Positions 1 through 6,148 of a stretch of 7,650 nucleotides of DNA are shown here, piece by piece. Made by a program: the position numbers and the translations under genes. The notes under the pieces were generated by a model, which searched no databases, was not told where the DNA came from, and worked only from the letters and a program-made list of their open reading frames with translations. The stretch is taken from the NCBI GenBank assembly GCA_021736745.1, contig JAIPFG010000148.1, positions 1-7,650 of the forward strand, written 5' to 3'. Each line of letters begins with the position of its first letter. The first letter of the stretch is position 1. The DNA comes from Pseudomonadales bacterium. Its GTDB lineage: Bacteria; Pseudomonadota; Gammaproteobacteria; Pseudomonadales; IMCC2047.

Positions 1-252
1 TGGGTGAAAGCCTCACCGGAAGAACATATGCAAAGGGTTATCAATCAGGGTGATATGCGGCCAATGGCAAATAACAAAGAAGCAATGGCCGACTTAAGGC
101 AAATATTGGTTGAACGTAGACCTTTTTATAAAAAGGCCAATGCCGTTCTAGATACGTCCGGCAAAAGTATCGATGCATCTTATGCGGAACTGGAGCAGTT
201 AATTAGGGAAAACACACGATTTTTTAGTGCTCTCCCGAAAAGCAATTACTAA
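1..252 (+). CDS. C-terminal fragment of a BoxR/BzdR-like transcriptional regulator (shikimate-kinase-like domain)
   Basis: The reading frame is open from the window edge to a TAA at 250-252, so only the last 83 codons are present and the true start lies outside. The visible residues begin WVKASPEEHMQRV and continue with QGDMRPM, an acidic/aliphatic helix (NNKEAMADLRQIL), ERRPFYKKANAVLDTSGKS and a final helix. This pattern matches the end of shikimate kinase folds: the RP pair corresponds to the shikimate-binding/lid region and DTSGKS to the last strand. The QGDxRPM...AMxDLRxIL wording is typical of regulators with an N-terminal XRE helix-turn-helix fused to a shikimate-kinase-like domain, as in BoxR and BzdR, where that domain senses benzoyl-CoA-type effectors. 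The DNA-binding half is not visible, so the regulator assignment rests on recall of the family. A stand-alone shikimate kinase is the alternative. The gene points toward the minus-strand genes and no clear terminator follows it. Confidence 0.65.
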   Translation, partial: WVKASPEEHMQRVINQGDMRPMANNKEAMADLRQILVERRPFYKKANAVLDTSGKSIDASYAELEQLIRENTRFFSALPKSNY

Positions 253-267
253 GGTTCTGACTAAGCA

Positions 268-279
268 CTCGGGGAGCCA
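268..279 (+). repeat. 12-base copy of the tRNA-Asn acceptor 3' end
   Basis: CTCGGGGAGCCA here is identical to the last 12 bases of the tRNA-Asn gene, including its CCA (minus strand, 3825 to 3814). The two copies are in opposite orientation about 3.5 kb apart. The match ends exactly at the CCA on one side. A GGTTC at 253-257 sits roughly where a T-arm would be, but the sequence between is not a T-arm and no other tRNA parts are present. It could be a tRNA or attachment-site remnant, or chance. Confidence 0.3.
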
Positions 280-320
280 CGACTCGTCTTAGAGCCGTTT
301 ATGTTACGTTACCAAAGGAT

Positions 321-344
321 AAAAAACGACAGTGACATCTGTCG
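321..344 (-). terminator. Intrinsic terminator of tRNA-Val
   Basis: Read on the minus strand, a 6-bp GC-containing stem CGACAG/CTGTCG (344-339 with 332-327) closes a 6-base loop. A run of six T (326-321) follows immediately. It lies about 40 bases after the CCA end of tRNA-Val, where a terminator for that transcript is expected. It also shields the convergent regulator gene from minus-strand transcription. Confidence 0.8.
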
Positions 345-384
345 GAGATTCCAGAGCTGCAACTCGTAGAACAAGGAGACGAAT

Positions 385-461
385 TGGTAGGCGCGATTGG
401 AGTTGAACCAACGACCCCCACCATGTCAAGGTGGTGCTCTAACCAACTGAGCTACGCGCCT
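385..461 (-). tRNA. tRNA-Val (anticodon GAC)
   Basis: On the minus strand this folds as a complete 77-nt tRNA. The acceptor stem AGGCGCG (461-455) pairs with CGCGCCT (395-389), followed by discriminator A and an encoded CCA (387-385). The D-arm is TAGCTCAGTTGGTTAGAGCA. The anticodon stem CCACC/GGTGG encloses TTGACAT with anticodon GAC at 427-425, which reads GUC and GUU valine codons. The T-arm is GTTGG-TTCAACT-CCAAT, keeping G53, TTC, a purine at 57, A58 and C61. The tRNA is flanked by its own promoter and terminator, so it looks like a single-gene transcription unit. Confidence 0.97.
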
Positions 462-475
462 AATTCGAGCTGCGT

Positions 476-504
476 AAGATACCACCAGAGAGACGCTTGC
501 TCAA
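476..504 (-). promoter_or_regulatory. Sigma70-type promoter of tRNA-Val
   Basis: On the minus strand a -35 TTGAGC (504-499) and a -10 TATCTT (481-476) are separated by exactly 17 bases. The -10 ends 14 bases before the tRNA 5' end, which implies a short leader of about 8 bases. The stretch after the -10 is ACGCAGC, fairly GC-rich, as in stringently controlled stable-RNA promoters. That control is an inference. Confidence 0.7.
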
Positions 505-563
505 GCTAAAATAGATAGATTCTCTCAGTATTATTTATCTTTTTCGTGTTCGCAGAGGCTCAA

Positions 564-1571
564 TCAGCAACGATAGTATTTTCGATACCAGTCAACGAAA
601 TTCGCTATCCCCTGCTCTATGGGTGTTGCTGGCTTATAACCCACATCCTGAACCAGTGCATCCACATCGGCATAAGTATCAGGGACATCACCCGGCTGAA
701 GGGGTAACAGGTTTTTTTCTGCTTTCTGTCCCAAACAATCTTCCAAAATCTCTATATAGCGCATTAATTCAACCGGATTATTACTCCCAATATTGTATAA
801 CCGGTAAGGCGAGGCACTAGTGGAAGAATCGGGGATATCGCCATTCCAATCGGGGTTTGGCGCCGCCACCTGATCAAGGGTGCGTATCACCCCCTCAACA
901 ATATCGTCTATGTAGGTAAAATCCCGCCGATGATGACCAAAGTTGAAAATATCAATCGGTTCCCCTGCCAGTATTTTCCGGGTAAAAATAAATAGCGCCA
1001 TATCCGGCCTTCCCCAAGGACCGTAAACAGTAAAGAAACGCAGACCCGCAGTAGGAAGCTGATATAGATGACTATAGGTATGCGCCATCAATTCATTCGC
1101 TTTTTTACTGGCGGCATAAAGGCTCACTGGATGATCAACATTATCCGCCACAGAAAATGGCATTTTGGTGTTCGAGCCGTAAACTGAGCTGCTGGATGCA
1201 TAAACCAAGTGCTCAACGCCATTATGCCGACAGCCCTCCAAGACATTCATAAATCCCATGATATTAGAGGAGATGTAGGCATGAGGATTGATCAAGGAAT
1301 ATCGCACACCAGCTTGCGCAGCAAGATTAACCACCCGTTGTGGCTGATATTTCTTGAATATTGCAGACATGGCATTTTGGTCTTCGATATTAATCCGTTC
1401 TTCGAAAAAACCCTCCTCATCCAATAAGGGAGCTAAACGCGCTTGCTTCAAAGAGACATCGTAATAATCGTTTAAATTATCAATCCCAACAACCTCATCA
1501 CCTCGCGCCAAAAGACGTGATGACAGCGCTGCACCTATAAACCCTGCCGAACCGGTTACCAATACTCTCAC
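564..1571 (-). CDS. NAD-dependent UDP-glucuronate 4-epimerase-like protein (extended SDR)
   Basis: A complete 335-residue cytoplasmic protein of the extended short-chain dehydrogenase/reductase family, full length for sugar-nucleotide epimerases. The N-terminal Rossmann motif TGSAGFIG has glycines at 7, 10 and 13 and is followed by the acidic end of strand 2 (GIDNLNDYYD, 29-38). NLAAQAGVRYS (82-92) is a signature of UDP-glucuronate/UDP-galacturonate 4-epimerases. The catalytic Ser lies in SSSSVYG (126-132) and the Tyr/Lys pair is Y152 and K156. RRDFTYIDDIV (215-225) and the C-terminal substrate domain follow. The expected reaction is UDP-GlcA to UDP-GalA via a 4-keto intermediate, supplying galacturonate for surface polysaccharide. 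A WbpP-like UDP-HexNAc epimerase is less likely. The start is GTG (1571-1569), because the Rossmann strand begins right there and the next Met is residue 68; AGGGAG lies 10 bases upstream. It follows uvrB by 97 bases and is detached from manC and wbpM. Confidence 0.9.
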   Translation of the reverse strand: MRVLVTGSAGFIGAALSSRLLARGDEVVGIDNLNDYYDVSLKQARLAPLLDEEGFFEERINIEDQNAMSAIFKKYQPQRVVNLAAQAGVRYSLINPHAYISSNIMGFMNVLEGCRHNGVEHLVYASSSSVYGSNTKMPFSVADNVDHPVSLYAASKKANELMAHTYSHLYQLPTAGLRFFTVYGPWGRPDMALFIFTRKILAGEPIDIFNFGHHRRDFTYIDDIVEGVIRTLDQVAAPNPDWNGDIPDSSTSASPYRLYNIGSNNPVELMRYIEILEDCLGQKAEKNLLPLQPGDVPDTYADVDALVQDVGYKPATPIEQGIANFVDWYRKYYRC

Positions 1572-1612
1572 TAAATTTATACTCCCTAACTTGCATCCCG
1601 CTCATTGTCGGC

Positions 1613-1633
1613 GGTTACCATATTTCTGTAACC
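1613..1633 (-). other. Inverted repeat between uvrB and the epimerase gene
   Basis: GGTTAC (1613-1618) and GTAACC (1628-1633) form a 6-bp dyad around a 9-base AT-rich loop. It lies 36 bases after the uvrB stop and about 40 bases before the epimerase start. No T-run follows on either strand, so it is a poor intrinsic terminator. It could be an mRNA hairpin or a weak operator. The 9-mer CGGTTACCA at its edge (1612-1620) also occurs at 1553-1561 inside the epimerase start region. Confidence 0.35.
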
Positions 1634-1668
1634 TTAAAGATTTACTAACTTTAGCCTAGATCAGTCCG

Positions 1669-3681
1669 TCACCCAAGCAACGCCGAATGTATTTCTGAAA
1701 TTTCATCCCGATATCTAGCGGCCTGCTCAAACTCCAGACTTTTCGCAGCCTCATACATCTTGTCTTCCAATTGACTAATGAGTTTACCCAACTCTTTCGG
1801 AGACATCTTTTCATAATTTAACCGATATTCTGCCACAGATTCCGCAACACGCTTGGTGGTCCCTCGAGGTTTAGCTCCGGGCGTATGAGCGCCCTCCAGA
1901 ATATCCTCCACGGATTTTTTTATCCCTTGAGGCGTAATACCATGTTTCTGGTTGAATTGCTGCTGCTTCTGGCGTCGTCTATCCGTCTCTTCCATTGCAC
2001 GCTGCATAGAGCCAGTAATCTTATCCGCATAGAGAATCGCTGAACCATGTAAATTCCTTGCAGCTCTACCGATTGTTTGTATCAAGGAGCGCTCCGAGCG
2101 CAAAAAACCTTCTTTGTCCGCGTCCAGAATAGCAACCAAGGAAACCTCCGGTATATCCAACCCTTCACGCAACAGGTTAATACCAACCAACACATCAAAC
2201 TTACCTATGCGCAAATCGCGGATAATCTCAACTCGTTCAACTGTATCGATATCCGAATGCAGATAGCGCACCCTTACCCCGTGATCTGCATAATATTCGG
2301 TTAAATCCTCTGCCATGCGTTTGGTCAAAACAGTCACTAGAACGCGTTCTTCGCGAGTCGTACGCTTATTGATTTCCGATAACAAATCGTCCACCTGTGT
2401 TGTTGCAGGCCTAACCTCGATGGCCGGGTCTATCAAGCCCGTGGGCCTTACCACCTGTTCTACCACCTGTCCGGCATGATCTGCCTCATAAGACCCAGGA
2501 GTAGCGGAAACAAAAATAGTTTGCGGCGCATTGCGCTCCCATTCATCAAAACGCATTGGGCGGTTATCCAGCGCTGAGGGCAGTCTAAAACCGTATTCCA
2601 CTAACGTTTCCTTGCGGGAACGATCACCCTTATACATAGCCCCAAGCTGAGGAATTGTGACGTGTGACTCATCCACGACTAACAGACCATTTTTCGGCAA
2701 ATAATCAAACAGGGTCGGTGGCGACTCGCCTTCAGCACGACCGGATAAGTACCGTGAATAGTTCTCAATACCCGTGCAATAACCCAATTCCAAAATCATT
2801 TCTACATCAAAGTTTGTTCGCTGCTCCAATCGTTGAGCTTCAACCAGTTTGTTCATATTTCTTAGTTGCTCGAGCCGTTCCTTGAGCTCCTCTTTGATCT
2901 TACCCACGGCATCAAGCAACGTTTCGCGGGGAGTGACATAATGGGTTTTTGGATAAATGGTAATTCGAGGGATACGCCGCAACATTTCTCCTGTCAACGG
3001 GTCGAACATGCCTATCGACTCAATTTCATCATCAAAGAGCTCAATACGCACCGCTTCACGGTCGGATTCAGCAGGAAAGATGTCAATGACATCCCCACGT
3101 ACTCTATAACTAGCCCGATGAAACTCAACATCATTTCGCCGATACTGTAATTCGGCCAAACGGCGTAGAATAAAACGCTGATCCACCCGGTCTCCTCGGT
3201 CTAGATGCAACACCATATTCAAATAAGCACCGGGATCGCCCAAACCGTAAATTGCGGAAACTGTCGCAACGATAATTGTATCCGAACGCTCCAGCAGGGC
3301 CTTAGTCGCCGAGAGCCGCATTTGCTCGATGTGTTCGTTTACTGATGCATCCTTTTCAATAAAGGTATCAGATGCGGGCACATAGGCCTCAGGCTGATAA
3401 TAATCGTAATAGGAAACAAAATACTCCACGGAATTATTAGGAAAGAACTCCTTGAATTCGCCATAAAGCTGCGCCGCCAATGTTTTATTCGGTGCTAATA
3501 CTAACGTGGGGCGTTGAGTTCGTTCGATAAGATTCGCAATAGTAAACGTCTTTCCTGAACCCGTCACACCAAGCAAGGTTTGACAGGCAAGGCCTGCCTC
3601 AACCCCTTGATATAATTGGTTAATGGCTTCCGGTTGATCACCGGCGGCTTGAAATTTGGAAATGACCTGCAACTGCTGCAC
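1669..3681 (-). CDS. uvrB: UvrABC excinuclease subunit B
   Basis: UvrB of nucleotide excision repair: UvrA loads it onto damaged DNA, it verifies the lesion using its ATPase and a beta-hairpin that clamps one strand, then recruits UvrC for dual incision. The 670 residues are close to the 673 of E. coli and colinear throughout. Visible elements are Walker A GVTGSGKT (38-45), the aromatic beta-hairpin region YFVSYYDYYQPEAY (87-100), the UvrA-binding domain 2 around 155-250, the Walker B box DESH (337-340), SAT (392-394), the C-terminal helicase domain with HSDIDTVER and motif VI QTIGRAAR (535-542), and the C-terminal UVR motif that binds UvrC (about 632-667). No key residue is missing. The start is GTG (3681-3679) with GAGAG 8 bases upstream; the next Met is residue 121, inside conserved sequence. 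It has its own candidate promoter, and the tRNA-Asn terminator lies upstream. No CTG-N10-CAG LexA box appears in the upstream 130 bases, so SOS control is not supported here. Confidence 0.98.
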   Translation of the reverse strand: MQQLQVISKFQAAGDQPEAINQLYQGVEAGLACQTLLGVTGSGKTFTIANLIERTQRPTLVLAPNKTLAAQLYGEFKEFFPNNSVEYFVSYYDYYQPEAYVPASDTFIEKDASVNEHIEQMRLSATKALLERSDTIIVATVSAIYGLGDPGAYLNMVLHLDRGDRVDQRFILRRLAELQYRRNDVEFHRASYRVRGDVIDIFPAESDREAVRIELFDDEIESIGMFDPLTGEMLRRIPRITIYPKTHYVTPRETLLDAVGKIKEELKERLEQLRNMNKLVEAQRLEQRTNFDVEMILELGYCTGIENYSRYLSGRAEGESPPTLFDYLPKNGLLVVDESHVTIPQLGAMYKGDRSRKETLVEYGFRLPSALDNRPMRFDEWERNAPQTIFVSATPGSYEADHAGQVVEQVVRPTGLIDPAIEVRPATTQVDDLLSEINKRTTREERVLVTVLTKRMAEDLTEYYADHGVRVRYLHSDIDTVERVEIIRDLRIGKFDVLVGINLLREGLDIPEVSLVAILDADKEGFLRSERSLIQTIGRAARNLHGSAILYADKITGSMQRAMEETDRRRQKQQQFNQKHGITPQGIKKSVEDILEGAHTPGAKPRGTTKRVAESVAEYRLNYEKMSPKELGKLISQLEDKMYEAAKSLEFEQAARYRDEISEIHSALLG

Positions 3682-3712
3682 TAAGATAGCTCTCAGTTAA
3701 TTCCGAAGGCAC

Positions 3713-3734
3713 ATCATATCAGGTTGACGCCAAC
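3713..3734 (-). promoter_or_regulatory. Candidate extended -10 promoter and near-palindrome upstream of uvrB
   Basis: On the minus strand TGATATGAT (3721-3713) is an extended -10 (TG-N-TATGAT), about 31 bases before the uvrB GTG. No good -35 lies 16-18 bases upstream, which fits an extended -10 promoter. Directly upstream, at 3723-3734, is GTTGACGCCAAC, palindromic at 10 of 12 positions. Its place between the -35 and -10 zones would suit an operator. No regulator can be named. Confidence 0.4.
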
Positions 3735-3776
3735 GACTTTATTTGGGGAGCAGTAGATTTTGCCTGAACAGAAAGT

Positions 3777-3805
3777 AAAAAAGCCAGTACTAATTACTGG
3801 CTTTT
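3777..3805 (-). terminator. Intrinsic terminator downstream of tRNA-Asn
   Basis: The 7-bp stem GCCAGTA/TACTGGC (3783-3789 with 3795-3801) has a 5-base loop and is extended by AAAA/TTTT pairs. On the minus strand the hairpin is followed by six T (3782-3777). It begins about 9 bases after the CCA end of tRNA-Asn, so it terminates that transcript and separates it from uvrB. Four T on the other side would allow weak plus-strand termination, but no plus-strand gene precedes it. Confidence 0.88.
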
Positions 3806-3813
3806 ACCAATAT

Positions 3814-3889
3814 TGGCTCCCCGAGCTGGGCTCGAACCAGCGACCCAATGATTAACAGTCATTTGCTCTACCAACTGAGCTATCGGGGA
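3814..3889 (-). tRNA. tRNA-Asn (anticodon GTT)
   Basis: A complete 76-nt tRNA on the minus strand. The acceptor TCCCCGA (3889-3883) pairs with TCGGGGA (3824-3818), then discriminator G and an encoded CCA (3816-3814). The D-arm is TAGCTCAGTTGGTAGAGCA. The anticodon stem AATGA/TCATT encloses CTGTTAA with anticodon GTT (3856-3854), which reads AAC/AAU. The T-arm GCTGG-TTCGAGC-CCAGC is canonical. The CCA end overlaps a perfect palindrome CCAATATTGG (3807-3816). It lies between the WbpM-type gene and uvrB, an arrangement I recall from Pseudomonas O-antigen loci. tRNA 3' ends are common integration sites, but no integrase or element is present in this window. Confidence 0.98.
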
Positions 3890-3909
3890 TCAATTCAATT
3901 GAGGCGCGT

Positions 3910-3938
3910 ATATTAATGACGTTTCGCAGAGAGGTCAA
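3910..3938 (-). promoter_or_regulatory. Strong sigma70-type promoter of tRNA-Asn
   Basis: On the minus strand -35 TTGACC (3938-3933) and -10 TAATAT (3915-3910) have the optimal 17-base spacing. A GC-rich discriminator ACGCGCC follows, typical of stable-RNA promoters subject to stringent control. The tRNA begins 20 bases after the -10, giving a short leader of about 13 bases. The 115 bases between this promoter and the wbpM stop hold no gene and no convincing terminator. Confidence 0.8.
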
Positions 3939-4053
3939 CTATAAAAATAGTGAAATCCAGCGGTGTTTGAAATGTTGATTGAGCCACCGGGCAAATAGCA
4001 ACAACCCTGCCGCCCTTCCTAAGAAGTTTTCTTGAGCTTGAACCGTGGGTCCC

Positions 4054-6024
4054 TTAGTGCTTATTCGGGTACAGTTGAGAGACTTTAGCTATTCCTTCAG
4101 AGTTTAGCTCTATCGGCTGCAAAGATTGAATAAAAATAGAATCGACAAACGCATGACTCGGTTTAAACCCAATGAGGGTATTTAGCAACAAGTCACGGAT
4201 CTTTTTGTAATCGAACTCATCACAGGCTTTATCTAATTGTGATAGCAACAGATTGACATCGTTCCAAGACATTTTAATCTCTTCAGCACGTAAGATTTTA
4301 CTGTGTTCAGTCCCCGTCAAGTTTTCACCGATCAACAGCTCCTCTCTTAATTTTTCACCAGGCCGTAAGCCGGTAAATTTAATTTCAATATCACCGAGGG
4401 GGCACTCTTCATCTTTCACTTCCAACCCCATTAAATGGACCATCTTATGGGCCAGATCGAGAATATTTACGTGCTCCCCCATATCCAGAACAAATACATC
4501 ACCACCTTCAGCGATCGAGGTCGACTGGATTACTAACTGTGCGGCTTCCGGTATAGTCATGAAATAACGACTGACCTCAGGATGAGTCACAGTAATAGGA
4601 CCGCCATCGTTTATTTGTTTTCTGAATAACGGTACGACTGAACCTGACGAACCTAAAACATTACCAAAACGCACCATACTAAAACAGGTCTCTTTATATT
4701 CATCAGCTAGTCCCTGCAAAATGAGTTCCGCTAAACGTTTGGTCGCTCCCATCACATTGGTAGGACGGACAGCTTTATCGGTTGAAATCAAAACAAATGA
4801 TTTAACTCGCACCTTTGCTGCAGCCTTCGCAATCATTAGCGTGCCAAACACATTATTGCGCACACCCGCTACGATATTATGCTCCACTAAAGGCACATGC
4901 TTATAAGCTGCTGCATGAAAAACCACATCTACTCTAAAATGAGCTAAAACCTTTTCCACCAGTCTTCCATCTTGAACTGACCCCAGCATGGAAATCACTT
5001 CTGTCTTTAACTGTTTTTCCTGCACAAAAGCGCTAATTTCTTTTTCGATGCTATAAAGACCGTATTCTGATATTTCAAATAAAATCAGCCGCCTTGGCTT
5101 AGCCACTAGAATCTGTCGGCATAACTCAGAACCTATTGAACCGGCAGCACCTGTTACCATAATATTTTTATTCTGAATGGCATTTGACATGAGAGTGATA
5201 TTAGGCGGGACAGCATCTCGGCCCAGCAAATCCTCTATTTCCACGTCCTGAATTTGATCCAAAGTGACTTTGCCCGACACTAAATCCGGCATAGAAGGAA
5301 CCGTTCGAACATAAACCGAAAGATGCTCTAACCTTCCAAGAATTGCCTGCCTTTCCGAACGCCGAATGGATGGTACAGCTAATAGTATTTGTTTAATTTT
5401 TAAATTATTTACCAGCTGAGTTAGATTATCCGGGGAGTAAACCTGAATCCCATTGATGACACTACCCTGCGCAGAAATATTATCATCAATAAAGGCTACC
5501 GGAAGATACTCTCCTCCATTTGAAAGGGCTGATGCGAGCTGCACCCCTGCGCTCCCCGCTCCATATATGGCTACTAACTGGCGCTCCGTATGGATTTTAA
5601 CCAGCCAGTGAAAATAAGCTCTGACAAGAAAACGACTTCCTCCCACATAAAGCACCGCAATCAACCAGAATATCCCGAAAACAGAACGGGGGATTCCTGG
5701 AATCTGGTATAGAAAAACAGCGATTACCAGCGAAACCGTCATAATAGTGACGCCTTTCAAGACAGCAACAGCAGCCTGCGGACCCATATAGCGAACAACA
5801 GCACGATACAGCCCGAGCCTGGCAAAAACGGGAATACTGATAGCTGGTGCCAAAATAAACAACCACCAGTAAGAAGTTGGATCGTAGGAAATAGAACCAA
5901 GACGTAAAGCGAAGGCCGACCAAAGAGCAAAAGGTATCATTAGCCCATCGGCCAACATCATGATGATTCTTTTGGTTCGCCGATGCAGATGCAGCATCCA
6001 TGTATGCGTAATAGTAGCCATCAT
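4054..6024 (-). CDS. wbpM: Membrane-bound UDP-GlcNAc 4,6-dehydratase, WbpM/CapD family
   Basis: A complete 656-residue inner-membrane enzyme (WbpM is about 665). It should remove water from UDP-GlcNAc to give a UDP-4-keto-6-deoxy-HexNAc, the precursor of QuiNAc, FucNAc or diamino sugars in surface glycans. The N-terminal part holds about four membrane helices (near 20-41, 53-72, 88-107 and 115-129). A first nucleotide-binding-like fold follows with YGAGSAG (154-160). The catalytic SDR domain starts at TGAAGSIG (291-298) and continues with FHAAAYKHVPLVE (369-381), STDKAVRPTNVMGATKR (414-430), RFGNVLGSSGSV and GLRPGEKL (552-559). The usual SDR Tyr is Met: M425 with K429, as in the S-M-K triad known from WbpM; D416/K417 are kept. 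Tandem ATG codons at 6024 and 6021 share one AAGGG, 5 or 8 bases upstream, so the start is uncertain by one codon. manC lies 124 bases upstream. The stereochemistry of the product (inverting or retaining) cannot be read from this sequence. Confidence 0.93.
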   Translation of the reverse strand: MMATITHTWMLHLHRRTKRIIMMLADGLMIPFALWSAFALRLGSISYDPTSYWWLFILAPAISIPVFARLGLYRAVVRYMGPQAAVAVLKGVTIMTVSLVIAVFLYQIPGIPRSVFGIFWLIAVLYVGGSRFLVRAYFHWLVKIHTERQLVAIYGAGSAGVQLASALSNGGEYLPVAFIDDNISAQGSVINGIQVYSPDNLTQLVNNLKIKQILLAVPSIRRSERQAILGRLEHLSVYVRTVPSMPDLVSGKVTLDQIQDVEIEDLLGRDAVPPNITLMSNAIQNKNIMVTGAAGSIGSELCRQILVAKPRRLILFEISEYGLYSIEKEISAFVQEKQLKTEVISMLGSVQDGRLVEKVLAHFRVDVVFHAAAYKHVPLVEHNIVAGVRNNVFGTLMIAKAAAKVRVKSFVLISTDKAVRPTNVMGATKRLAELILQGLADEYKETCFSMVRFGNVLGSSGSVVPLFRKQINDGGPITVTHPEVSRYFMTIPEAAQLVIQSTSIAEGGDVFVLDMGEHVNILDLAHKMVHLMGLEVKDEECPLGDIEIKFTGLRPGEKLREELLIGENLTGTEHSKILRAEEIKMSWNDVNLLLSQLDKACDEFDYKKIRDLLLNTLIGFKPSHAFVDSIFIQSLQPIELNSEGIAKVSQLYPNKH

Positions 6025-6059
6025 TATTTCCCTTAGTTAGGCCAGCTTGTTATGCGGTC

Positions 6060-6065
6060 ATTATA
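6060..6065 (-). promoter_or_regulatory. Candidate -10 element upstream of the WbpM-type gene
   Basis: A perfect TATAAT on the minus strand (6065-6060) lies 35 bases before the first ATG. No recognisable -35 hexamer lies 16-18 bases upstream and there is no TG extension, so on its own it is weak evidence. If real, it would give the dehydratase a promoter separate from manC. The rest of the 124-base gap shows no terminator after manC, so readthrough is also possible. Confidence 0.3.
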
Positions 6066-6148
6066 TACCGGGATCTTTCTGCCCACTATGCACTCAAATC
6101 AATAGATAGACACATTATGGAAATCTTTATAAAAACTCATTTATGGCT

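Noticed and set aside
253..300. A possible terminator after the regulator fragment (GGTT...AGCC with CTAAG/CTTAG)
   Set aside because: The pairing needs a large loop and a bulge, and no T-run follows on the plus strand.
505..520. TAGA-type short repeats (AATAGATAGA) shared with 6101-6112 and partly with 7598-7610
   Set aside because: They are short, low-complexity tetranucleotide runs in AT-rich leaders, with different spacing and orientation relative to the genes. There is no support for a shared regulatory site.
2866..3150. A 94-codon plus-strand frame opposite uvrB
   Set aside because: It is antisense to a conserved part of uvrB, with no ribosome binding site or family resemblance. Other plus-strand frames opposite uvrB, wbpM, manC and the epimerase gene were rejected for the same reason.
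3814..3889. An integrated element at tRNA-Asn
   Set aside because: There is no integrase, no direct repeat of the tRNA 3' end in the correct orientation, and the tRNA is followed directly by its own terminator and uvrB.
3996..4010. A GGCGGCAG on the minus strand resembling the ops/JUMPstart core GGCGGTAG
   Set aside because: It differs from the core and lies downstream of the WbpM-type gene, before a tRNA promoter, not in the leader of a polysaccharide operon where ops acts.
5597..6001. A 134-codon minus-strand frame, rich in Ser, Cys and Phe
   Set aside because: It lies wholly inside the N-terminal membrane region of the WbpM-type gene in another frame. Its composition is what out-of-frame reading of hydrophobic codons gives, and it has no recognisable domain.
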